A DNA stretch of 64,000 nucleotides, taken from the NCBI RefSeq assembly GCF_003863965.1, contig NZ_RRCN01000001.1:2366527-2430526 (forward strand). Reading direction: 5' to 3'. The stretch is from Paenibacillus oralis. GTDB lineage: Bacteria; Bacillota; Bacilli; Paenibacillales; Paenibacillaceae. Each line of letters starts with the position of its first letter. The first letter of the stretch is position 1. The notes beneath the pieces are model-generated. The model worked only from the letters and a program-made list of their open reading frames with translations. It was not told the DNA's origin and searched no databases. The translations under genes were made by a program, and so were the position numbers. This document shows, piece by piece, positions 56,777 through 64,000 of the stretch.

Positions 56777-59638
56777 TTAAGATTCCATCGGCAGCTGCGC
56801 ATTAGCCGTACGCTGCGCTTTCGCGGCTTTGCGGGTTTTCAGGTAATGCGCCAGCGTGAAGTACAGCAGGCTGCCGGCCAAGCTTGCGGCCAGGAACACA
56901 GCCAGGCGGTCCAGGCTGGACCACATGAAGGCGTAGTCCCCGCTGGAAATAACGGCCCGGAAAGCTCTGACCGAATACGTCATCGGCAAATACGGATGGA
57001 TTTGCTGGAAGAACTCCGGCGTCAGCTCGATCGGGAACGTCCCGGCCGAAGCGGACAGCTGCAGCACCAGCATGATGACGATCATAAACCGCCCGACATT
57101 GCCGAACAGGCTGGACAAAAACTGGATGATGGCGTAAAAGGTGATGCTTGAGAACAACGCCACCGTAAAAAATATCGGCACGCTCGTCACCTGCAGCTTC
57201 AGGCCGTACAGCACAAAAGCTACGAGGATGGTCGTTTGCAGCAGGCTTTCCGCCAGCATGAACCCGAATTTGCCGAGGAACCAGACCGGACCGTTCGGCG
57301 GAGCGATCGTTGTCTTTTTCAACGGGTAAAACAACGAAAACATCAACGCGCCGACAAACAGGCCAAGCGCCAGGAAATAAGGAGCCATCCCTTCTCCGTA
57401 ATATTCCACGTCATGGTTGCTGACCTGGCTGCTTTCCACGGGCTGGGCGAACATGTTGTACGTCTGGGCGGTCGGGTCCAGCGTTGCTTTTTCCGCGCCT
57501 TTGCGCAGCTCGTCTTTCAGCAGCTGTTCGCCGTCCAACAGCTTCTGCTGACCGTCCAGCAACTGGTCAAACGCATCGTTCAGCGTGCCCTGGGCATCGG
57601 TGGCGATGCCTTTGACTTCGTCCAGCTTGTCATGCGACAGCTCGGAAACCTTGCCCTTGGCGTCAGCGAATTTCTCGTCCGCCGCGTCGTGCAAGCGCTG
57701 CTGCAGCTTCGGCAGCAATGATTGATATTTGTCTTCCGCGACCTGGTTCAAGCGGTCCGTCACTTCCGGCAGCAGCGCGCCCCATTTATCGTCGGCCGCT
57801 TCATGAAGCTTCTGCCGCAGCTCCGGCTGGAGCTCGTCGAATTTCTCGTCCGCCTTGGCATGGAGTTCGCTTTGCACCTTCGGCTCCAACTCGTTCAGCT
57901 TGGTGTCCGCGGCCGAATGAATCCGGCTGACGATGTCCGGCAGCAGCTCTTCGTATTTGGTGTCGATGAGGTCGTTCAGCTTTTGCTCTAGCTGCGGCAT
58001 CAACTCAGCGAATTTATCGTCGATGACGTTGTGGATTTTATCCGTAATTTGTGGCAGCTTTTCGTCAAAGCGCTTGCTGATGATCTGGTTGACGCGATCG
58101 TTCAGCTTTTGCTTCAGACCGGGGAGCTGCGAATCCATCCAATCGACAATTTGCTGCTTGGCCTTCTCCAGTTCGGCCAGCCGCGCCCGGATTTGCTCCT
58201 GCTTGTCGGCCGGCAATTGCTCGATCACCGGCTCCAGCTCCTTCAGCACCCGGGCAAACGTATCGTCGAGCTGTTTCGCCTTTTCCTTGGCGTCCAATAC
58301 GATTTGATCGATTTGCTGATTGATCTCCTCGTCCACGCTGGCGATAATATACGCCTTGACGGCATCGCTGTACTCGTCGATGGCCTTGTCGATCTCCGAG
58401 TGGATCCGGCTGCGGGTTTTACCGCTGTACTGGTCGATCAAGCCATTGGCTTCGCTGTGCAGCTTGCTGCGGATTTGCCCCGAATATTCGTCCACAGCCG
58501 TGTCGATCTCCTTATGCATTCGCGCGCGGACATCGTCGCCGTATTCGGCAAAGGCCTTGTCGATTTGCTCGTGCAGCACGCTGCGCACCGATTCGGCGTT
58601 GTTTAGGACCGCTGTGTCGATTTCATTATGCATGCGCTGCTTCACGGTGCCGGCATTGTCCGCGATCGCCTGGTTCACTTCCTCGTGCAGGCGCTGATCG
58701 ATCGGGTCTTTATTTTCAGCGATTTCCTTGTCGATCTCTTCGTTGATTCGCTCATGCAGCTTGTCGCCGTATTCGTCGATGAGCGAATCCAGCCGCTGAT
58801 CGGCAGAGCCCATCGCCGCGTCGATTTTGCCGTTCACTTGCTTTTGAAACTCGGAAATGCCGTCGCCGAGCTGCTTCAGGCCGGATTCCAGCTGGCTCGC
58901 GCCGTCGCTGGCGTCGCGCAGTCCGTCGGACACTTGGGTCAAGGCTTCGAACATTTCCTCCGTGAACGTTTCGGTTACTTCCGCCGAAACTTCCTTCTGG
59001 ATTTTTTCCACGACCTTATCGGAAATCGAAGCGGACAAAAAATTGAACGCGCTGTTTTCCTTGTACACTAGCTCCATTTTCTGCGGTTCCGGGTCCAGAA
59101 TCGTGGTCGCGGCCTGCGACGTGCCCGGCGGAATTTCAATCAGCAGGTAATAGTCGTAATTTTTCAAACCCTGCTCGGCTTTTTCCTTGGAAACGAACTG
59201 AAAATCCACGCTGTCGTTGTGCTGCAAATTGTCGACCAGCCGGTTCCCGATATCAATCGTCTTGCCCTGATACTTTACGGGCTTATCCAAATTGACGACG
59301 GCGACCGGCAGATTGGACACCTTGCCGTAGGGGTCCCAGTTGGCGATCAGGTAAACGCCGCTATACAGCAGCGGAATCAGCAGCAAACCGAGAACGGGCA
59401 CGATGACCTCCCGGTTTTTAACGGTATTCAGGGTTTCAGTCTTCAGGTAACTGCCCTGACGGGCCAGAAATTGCCGGCTGCGCTGAAGGCCAAGGCGGGT
59501 TTTACCGCTGCAATAACGGAGGGCGCGTTCGATGCCCCGGCCTGCGCTTGCCGCTAAATGAGCTATCAAAGCCTGGAACCGGCGTAAATGCTTTATGCTA
59601 TTTTTCCACCACGTTATGGGGCTGCGCTGTTTTCTCAT
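56777..59638 (-). CDS. YhgE/Pip-family membrane protein with 22-residue repeats
   Basis: A 953-aa protein. The YhgE/Pip N-terminal pattern is seen near residues 75-210: a membrane helix (VIVPVLGLLLIPLLYSGVYLI), NLPVAVVNLDKPVKYQGK and YDYYLLIEIPPGTSQ. Then comes a long helical region of about 480 residues built from amphipathic repeats of about 22 residues (units like EIDTAVDEYSGQIRSKLHS and DEKFDELQPELRQKLHEAA), and at the C-terminus about five membrane helices of ABC-2 type. The EsaA/YueB component of type VII systems shares this overall design, so a link with the adjacent T7SS genes is possible. A minus-strand promoter and operator-like repeats precede it. Confidence 0.85.
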   Translation of the reverse strand: MRKQRSPITWWKNSIKHLRRFQALIAHLAASAGRGIERALRYCSGKTRLGLQRSRQFLARQGSYLKTETLNTVKNREVIVPVLGLLLIPLLYSGVYLIANWDPYGKVSNLPVAVVNLDKPVKYQGKTIDIGNRLVDNLQHNDSVDFQFVSKEKAEQGLKNYDYYLLIEIPPGTSQAATTILDPEPQKMELVYKENSAFNFLSASISDKVVEKIQKEVSAEVTETFTEEMFEALTQVSDGLRDASDGASQLESGLKQLGDGISEFQKQVNGKIDAAMGSADQRLDSLIDEYGDKLHERINEEIDKEIAENKDPIDQRLHEEVNQAIADNAGTVKQRMHNEIDTAVLNNAESVRSVLHEQIDKAFAEYGDDVRARMHKEIDTAVDEYSGQIRSKLHSEANGLIDQYSGKTRSRIHSEIDKAIDEYSDAVKAYIIASVDEEINQQIDQIVLDAKEKAKQLDDTFARVLKELEPVIEQLPADKQEQIRARLAELEKAKQQIVDWMDSQLPGLKQKLNDRVNQIISKRFDEKLPQITDKIHNVIDDKFAELMPQLEQKLNDLIDTKYEELLPDIVSRIHSAADTKLNELEPKVQSELHAKADEKFDELQPELRQKLHEAADDKWGALLPEVTDRLNQVAEDKYQSLLPKLQQRLHDAADEKFADAKGKVSELSHDKLDEVKGIATDAQGTLNDAFDQLLDGQQKLLDGEQLLKDELRKGAEKATLDPTAQTYNMFAQPVESSQVSNHDVEYYGEGMAPYFLALGLFVGALMFSLFYPLKKTTIAPPNGPVWFLGKFGFMLAESLLQTTILVAFVLYGLKLQVTSVPIFFTVALFSSITFYAIIQFLSSLFGNVGRFMIVIMLVLQLSASAGTFPIELTPEFFQQIHPYLPMTYSVRAFRAVISSGDYAFMWSSLDRLAVFLAASLAGSLLYFTLAHYLKTRKAAKAQRTANAQLPMES

Positions 59639-59660
59639 GAGGCATACTTCCTTTATATAA

Positions 59661-59721
59661 AAATGACTAAATGACTAAAACGTTCATTTCGTATTATACG
59701 CCGCATTTTCATCTTTTTCAA
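59661..59721 (-). promoter_or_regulatory. Promoter and operator-like repeats of YhgE/Pip gene
   Basis: On the minus strand TTGAAA (59716-59721) and TATAAT (59693-59698) are spaced by 17 bp. Directly downstream lie AATGACTA twice and an inverted AATGA/TCATT pair (59670-59688). This arrangement suggests repressor control, for example by a TetR-type protein. Confidence 0.65.
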
Positions 59722-59752
59722 GAAAATTTTCAAATATGATATTGGGGTCATT

Positions 59753-59782
59753 TAGACAAAATAAAACGGGCAATGGTATAAT
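59753..59782 (+). promoter_or_regulatory. Promoter of MscS gene
   Basis: Extended -10 TGGTATAAT (TATAAT at 59777-59782) with TAGACA at 59753-59758, 18-bp spacing. Confidence 0.6.
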
Positions 59783-59815
59783 GGCACTTTATTTATCCGG
59801 GAGGTGTCGCTTTAT

Positions 59816-60928
59816 ATGAACTTTTGGGAGGGGTTTGCTGAAAGTATCGACAAGATCAGGTGGGCGGATATCGGAATCGCCGTCTTGATCGTGGCGTTTT
59901 TTGCGCTGCTTAACAAAGTATTTGTGAAGTATGCATTCGCCTTGCTGCACCGCCTATTTAGAGCATCCGGCAGGGGAGAGCTGTGGAAGCAGGTGCTTGA
60001 ACGGCCGTTCCGCTCGTTTTTCGTGGTGCTGGGCGTTTATTTGGGCATCAAATATTTGCTGCCGCGCAGCTGGGAGCTGGCCATCGGCCTTGACCCGCTG
60101 TTCCGCAGCACCGTCATTGCCCTGGCAGGTTGGGCTTTGTATATTTTATCGGCTCAATCGTCCGTACTGCTTGAAGGGATCAGCCAAAAAATCCGGCTGG
60201 ACGATTCCAGCATGCTGATTCCGTTTCTGTCCAAGGTGCTGCGGTTTGTCGTCATCGTCCTGACGATCGCGTTAATCGGCACGGAATGGGGCTTCAGCAT
60301 CAGCGGCCTGGTGGCCGGCATGGGACTGGGGAGCCTTGCTGTCGCCCTGGCGGCCAAAGATACGCTCGGCAATATTATCGGCGGCATCGTCATCATTTTG
60401 GAAAAACCTTTCGCCAAAGGGGATTGGATTCTAACGCCCGCCGCCGAAGGGATGGTGGAGGATATCACGTTCCGCAGCACCAAAATCCGCACCTTCGCGG
60501 ATGCGGTGATTACGGTTCCCAACGCCGCACTAGCCGATCAGCCGATCACCAACTGGAGCAGGATGGGCAAGCGCCGGGTCAGCTTTACGCTTGGCGTGGC
60601 GCTGGATTCGGACCGCGCGCGGCTAACTTCGGCCATTTCCGGGATCGAGCGGCTGCTGAGGGACAACAAGCAAATCGACCCCGGCACGATTCACGTCAAG
60701 TTTACCGATTTTAACGAGAGCAGCTTGGGGATTTTCATCTATTATTTTACGAAGTCCACGGTTTGGGCGGAGTATTTGTCGGCCCGGCAGGAAATGAACT
60801 TGGCCTTGCTGCAGGTGCTGGAGGAGGAAGGCATCAAGCTGGCGTATCCTTCGCACCGGGTGTTTTTGGAAGGGGCGGTGGCGGACGACGGAGACGAGGT
60901 CTCCAGGGGCTGCCGGTCATACGAGTAG
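59816..60928 (+). CDS. Mechanosensitive ion channel, MscS family
   Basis: A 370-aa membrane protein. Four hydrophobic segments (for instance IGIAVLIVAFFALLN and FFVVLGVYLGIKYLL) are followed by the pore helix with its Gly/Ala ridge (GLGSLAVALAAKDTLGNIIG), then the beta domain (FAKGDWILTPAAEGMVEDI, TVPNAALADQPITNWSRM) and the cytoplasmic alpha/beta vestibule. It opens under membrane tension to release solutes on hypo-osmotic shock. The ATG at 59816 has GGGAGGTG 10 nt upstream; the GTG at 59804 is inside that site. It resembles YkuT-type channels. Confidence 0.92.
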   Translation: MNFWEGFAESIDKIRWADIGIAVLIVAFFALLNKVFVKYAFALLHRLFRASGRGELWKQVLERPFRSFFVVLGVYLGIKYLLPRSWELAIGLDPLFRSTVIALAGWALYILSAQSSVLLEGISQKIRLDDSSMLIPFLSKVLRFVVIVLTIALIGTEWGFSISGLVAGMGLGSLAVALAAKDTLGNIIGGIVIILEKPFAKGDWILTPAAEGMVEDITFRSTKIRTFADAVITVPNAALADQPITNWSRMGKRRVSFTLGVALDSDRARLTSAISGIERLLRDNKQIDPGTIHVKFTDFNESSLGIFIYYFTKSTVWAEYLSARQEMNLALLQVLEEEGIKLAYPSHRVFLEGAVADDGDEVSRGCRSYE

Positions 60929-60941
60929 CAAAGATCTGAAA

Positions 60942-61130
60942 GCTAAAGGACACCAGAGCCGTTATTTGCGGAAAAACGGAGGTTTGTAAAATGTAACGGA
61001 CACAGAAGACCTTATTTACCTCAAACCGTCCTGGATAAAATGGTTTAGAGCGAAATAGGGGCGTTTGTGTCCGTTAGGCTGGGAAATACCCGGGAAATGG
61101 ACGAATAAGGTCGCTGGAGTCCGTTAGCGC
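60942..61130. repeat. Dispersed intergenic repeat, family A, copy 3
   Basis: This copy consists of the shared core only: GGACACCAGAGCCGTTATTT, then TAACGGACAC (about 60994), and GTGTCCGTTA (about 61066) and GAGTCCGTTA (about 61117). The flanks of copies 1 and 2 are lacking. Confidence 0.8.
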
Positions 61131-61145
61131 AGTGTCCACTGATTA

Positions 61146-61177
61146 GAGAGAGCCGAAGTACTCGGTGCTTCGGCTCT
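61146..61177. terminator. Hairpin upstream of second sensor kinase
   Basis: AGAGCCGAAG pairs with CTTCGGCTCT around TACTCGGTG. No T-run follows on the plus strand, so the terminator role is uncertain. Confidence 0.45.
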
Positions 61178-61254
61178 GATCCCGAGAGTTGACACCCGGC
61201 AGCAGAATAAGGTTTACTGACAGGAAAGAAACCGTTTACGGGGGCGAGGATGCC

Positions 61255-63039
61255 ATGTCCTTGATCAAACGAAGCTTATTCACCAAAATTTTATTGGGTT
61301 TGCTGACAGCCACCATCGTGCCTTTTTTGATTTCCAGCTACATGTCCTACCAGATTATCGGGCGCTCCGTGCAGGACCAGCTCGTTCAGCTGAACCAAAA
61401 ATCGATGGCGATCACGATGTCGAGCGTTCATAAATACGTCCATGACATCATGCTGCTGACGTTGTCCTATTACGGCGACCCCGAGCTGATGCGCCTGCTG
61501 ACCAAAAAGGAGATGCAGACCCCGGCGGAAGCCGTGTACATCAATCAAAAAATGCAGCGTCTCTTCGGCAGCTATACGGAAATCCGCTCGGTGACGTACA
61601 AAAGCGCGCTGACCAACCGCCAGTTTAACGTGAAATCGGGGCTGAACGAGCGGCAGCTCATTCCCGATTTTATCAACCGTCAGCTCCCCGCGGAAGGTCA
61701 AAGCTATGCCGAGGAGTACGCGGTCATTGAAGTGAACGGGGAAAAAAGGCTGCAGATCAACAAGCTGTTTGCGGACATTTCCAGCCGCGAGACGCTGGGA
61801 CTGACCTCCGTTACGGTCCGGAATACCGAATTGAGGGAACTGGTTGAACCGCTATCGACGTCCGAGCAAGGGGATGTATACATTCTTTTGCAAAATAATT
61901 TGCAGCTACTGTATTCGACTTCACCGGCGGCGGACAGCGGCTGGATGACGGAATTGCGCGGGAAAATCGCCGCTGCGGACGGGAACGCCAGGGGCCTGAT
62001 CCATGATCCCAAGGGAATGGGAATATACATTTACTATACGGACGTTTCCTACGGTCTGCCCATTACGCTGGTGAAATTTATCCCGAGCACCGTGACCCTC
62101 CAGGCGGGCAAGCAGGCGCTGAACAAATCGCTGGCCCTGCAGGTGGCTGTAACCGGTTTTGTCGCCATCATGGCGGGAGTCATCTCGTATGTGATTTTGC
62201 TGCGGATCAAACGCATCCTGGGTCAAATCAAAAAAATCCAAATGGGCAATTTCAACATTCAAGGCGGCTCGCAAGCGACCGACGAGCTTGGCCTGCTGGA
62301 GGACCGTCTCCAGGATATGGCCGCGGAGCTGGACGCGCTTTGGAACCAGCAGTACCGGTACAAGCTGGAGATGGCGGACGCCCGGCTGAAAATGCTCCAG
62401 GCGCAGATCAATCCGCATTTTCTGTACAATACGCTGCAATCGATCGGCACGCTGGCGATCAAGAAAAACGCGCATGAGGTCAGCGACAAGCTGGCCGAGC
62501 TGGGGGCGATGTTCCGCTACAATATGGATATCGATCATGAGGAGGTTCTTTTGCAAGATGAATTGGAGCATTTGAACCATTATATTTCGCTGCAGGTAGG
62601 AAGGTTTAAGCATAAATTGGACTACTCGCAAACCTGCCCGGACGAGGCGTTGTTTCTGCGGGTGCCGAAAATGGTGCTGCAGCCCCTGGTCGAAAACAGC
62701 ATCGTGCACGGGATTGAAAAAGGGAACGGTGCGGGAACCATCCGCGTGGAAATTGAGCTGAACGACCGGTTGATCATCCGCGTGATCGATAACGGGCGCG
62801 GATTCGCCCTGGACATGATCCGCGACATCCGCCGTGCGTATGCGGATTCTTCCGCCAAGCTCGAATCGCGGGTCGGCATCGGATTGGTTAATGTATTAAA
62901 GAGGCTGCAGTTGTATTATGGGCCCGGTTTTGCCTGGGACATCGAAAGCGAGCCTTATGCGCAGACGACCGTCACTTTGTCCATCCCTTATCAACCGGAG
63001 AAGGAGCGTGAACCGCATGAAAGTACTGATCGTGGATGA
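61255..63039 (+). CDS. YesM-type sensor histidine kinase (second)
   Basis: A 594-aa membrane kinase. The first helix (ILLGLLTATIVPFLISSYM) and the second (LQVAVTGFVAIMAGVISYVILL) enclose a sensor region of about 260 residues. A HAMP linker and a coiled coil lead to the His_kinase domain with His388 in INPHFLYNTLQSI, and a HATPase with LQPLVENSIVHGI and VGIGLVNVLKRL. The ATG at 61255 is preceded by GAGG and gives the N-terminus expected for this family; the longer frame from 61189 is unlikely. It overlaps the regulator gene by 23 nt. The target genes lie to the right of the window, so the stimulus is unknown. Confidence 0.92.
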   Translation: MSLIKRSLFTKILLGLLTATIVPFLISSYMSYQIIGRSVQDQLVQLNQKSMAITMSSVHKYVHDIMLLTLSYYGDPELMRLLTKKEMQTPAEAVYINQKMQRLFGSYTEIRSVTYKSALTNRQFNVKSGLNERQLIPDFINRQLPAEGQSYAEEYAVIEVNGEKRLQINKLFADISSRETLGLTSVTVRNTELRELVEPLSTSEQGDVYILLQNNLQLLYSTSPAADSGWMTELRGKIAAADGNARGLIHDPKGMGIYIYYTDVSYGLPITLVKFIPSTVTLQAGKQALNKSLALQVAVTGFVAIMAGVISYVILLRIKRILGQIKKIQMGNFNIQGGSQATDELGLLEDRLQDMAAELDALWNQQYRYKLEMADARLKMLQAQINPHFLYNTLQSIGTLAIKKNAHEVSDKLAELGAMFRYNMDIDHEEVLLQDELEHLNHYISLQVGRFKHKLDYSQTCPDEALFLRVPKMVLQPLVENSIVHGIEKGNGAGTIRVEIELNDRLIIRVIDNGRGFALDMIRDIRRAYADSSAKLESRVGIGLVNVLKRLQLYYGPGFAWDIESEPYAQTTVTLSIPYQPEKEREPHESTDRG

Positions 63040-64000
63040 TGAAGAGCATGTCAGGGAAGGCGTTGAATTGGCCATCGACTGGCCCAGCCATCAAGTGACC
63101 GGAATTTTGCTGGCCGAGGACGGTGTGGAGGCGCTTGAAATCGTGCGCCGCGAGGCGCCGGAACTGATCATTTGCGATATGAGCATGCCGCGTATGGATG
63201 GGCCGACCTTTCTGGAAAAATTGCGGGCGGAAGGCTGGGATTCCAAAGTCATCGTTCTGAGCGGGTACCAGGAATTTCGTTATGCCAAGGCGACTTTGCT
63301 GGCGCAAGGGGTGGACTACCTGCTCAAGCCTTTCAAGATCGACGACTTGAACAAGGCCGTTTCCAAGGCGGTTGAAGCAATCCTGGAGAGCCGGGAAAAC
63401 CGCAGCGAGGAGCTGCGCAAAAACTTTCAGGTTCATGAAGCCAACACCCTGCTCCAGGAGCAGAAGATGGCTACCTATTTGCAAACGGATTCCGTGAATC
63501 ATGAAGGCGTCCGCCAAGTGTTGCAGGAAGTGGGCTTCCCCGTCAAAGATTTTTACCTGCTGCTCTTTTTGCCAAGAAACCTGGCGGCGATTGTCGACCG
63601 CAGCTTTATGGGGGACGAAGCGTTGTTCATGTTCTCCGTGCGAAACATTATAAAAGACGTGCTGCGGCCCTTGGGACGGTTTTATTTTTTTCGGGTCGAT
63701 TCCTTTTTCTGCGTCCTGATCGAGGGGGAAGCTTCCGCTTTGGACGTGGAATACCACAAGGCCAAACTGGAGAAGTCGTGGCTGTCCACAATTAAGCTGG
63801 ACACCTTCTCCGGATTTATCCGAAAAAAGTACGTCTACACCGAAATTTTATCCGGCATAAAAGAGGCCAGAACGGAAATTGTCCAGGCCAATATTTTGGA
63901 CGGCGGGGCGGACGCGGCCAAGCCAAACCATGCCGTTACGTTTATCGACCGGGAAATCCTCCTGCTGGAGGCTTTAAGAAAACGCGACAAGGAACACATG
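63017..64000 (+). CDS. YesN/AraC-type response regulator (partial)
   Basis: The first 328 codons of a response regulator. The receiver domain begins MKVLIVDDEEHVREGV, with phosphoacceptor Asp54 in LIICDMSMPRMDG and the Lys of YLLKPFKIDD. The following region resembles the middle linker of YesN-type proteins, so an AraC-type DNA-binding domain is expected beyond the right edge. AAGGAG lies 10 nt before the ATG, which is inside the end of the kinase gene. The pair has the same layout as the kinase-regulator pair at 5.9-9.3 kb. Confidence 0.92.
   Translation, partial: MKVLIVDDEEHVREGVELAIDWPSHQVTGILLAEDGVEALEIVRREAPELIICDMSMPRMDGPTFLEKLRAEGWDSKVIVLSGYQEFRYAKATLLAQGVDYLLKPFKIDDLNKAVSKAVEAILESRENRSEELRKNFQVHEANTLLQEQKMATYLQTDSVNHEGVRQVLQEVGFPVKDFYLLLFLPRNLAAIVDRSFMGDEALFMFSVRNIIKDVLRPLGRFYFFRVDSFFCVLIEGEASALDVEYHKAKLEKSWLSTIKLDTFSGFIRKKYVYTEILSGIKEARTEIVQANILDGGADAAKPNHAVTFIDREILLLEALRKRDKEHM

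Overview
The window looks like a chromosomal segment of a Paenibacillus-type, spore-forming Firmicute. The signs are YesM/YesN-type sensor kinase and AraC-type response regulator pairs beside LplB/YtcP/LplA-type carbohydrate ABC genes, a CotF-type spore coat protein, the HxlR/HxlA/HxlB formaldehyde module, udk, a PepSY two-component locus and a T7SSb-type EssC. Most genes have GGAGG-type ribosome binding sites and GTG or TTG starts are frequent. Most of the window is GC-rich; about 30.3-34.7 kb is visibly AT-richer and gene-poor. I saw no rRNA, tRNA, CRISPR array or complete insertion sequence.

Layout. 1-5.4 kb: partial amino-acid-binding lipoprotein, cysteine hydrolase and PucR-type regulator (all minus), then a divergent FAD oxidoreductase. 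5.9-13.2 kb: carbohydrate sensing and uptake cluster (kinase, regulator, two permeases, solute-binding lipoprotein). 13.3-17.0 kb: OmpR-type two-component system with two PepSY proteins. 17.2-20.0 kb: GH3 enzyme with reversed domain order. 20-22.4 kb: coat protein, DUF378 protein and SGNH hydrolase. 22.4-27.1 kb: a 68/69-bp tandem repeat array, a heterodimeric ABC exporter pair and udk. 27.3-29.9 kb: Ca2+-type P-type ATPase. 30.3-34.7 kb: decayed accessory island with orphan immunity-like and broken genes and a candidate type I toxin-antitoxin locus. 34.8-36.5 kb: hxlBA and divergent hxlR. 37.3-54.4 kb: a nearly gapless run of 15 plus-strand genes joining a Tad/Flp pilus locus to a reduced type VII secretion locus. 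54.7-59.6 kb: chemoreceptor and a 953-aa YhgE/Pip protein. 59.8-64 kb: MscS channel and a second kinase/regulator pair that runs off the window.

The standout region is the Tad plus T7SS run. A copper-amine-oxidase-like stalk protein and a 923-aa secreted protein precede a degenerate MinD/CpaE-like protein, CpaB, a second degenerate MinD/CpaE-like protein, CpaF, TadB, TadC, a Flp pilin and two pseudopilin-like proteins. An EsaB/YukD ubiquitin-like protein, a beta-propeller protein, an FHA-less EssC and two WXG100 proteins follow directly. No EssB, EssA or EsaA gene is present; the nearby YhgE/Pip protein is the only candidate for an EsaA-like role. Several dispersed intergenic repeat families built on TAACGG boxes punctuate the window.
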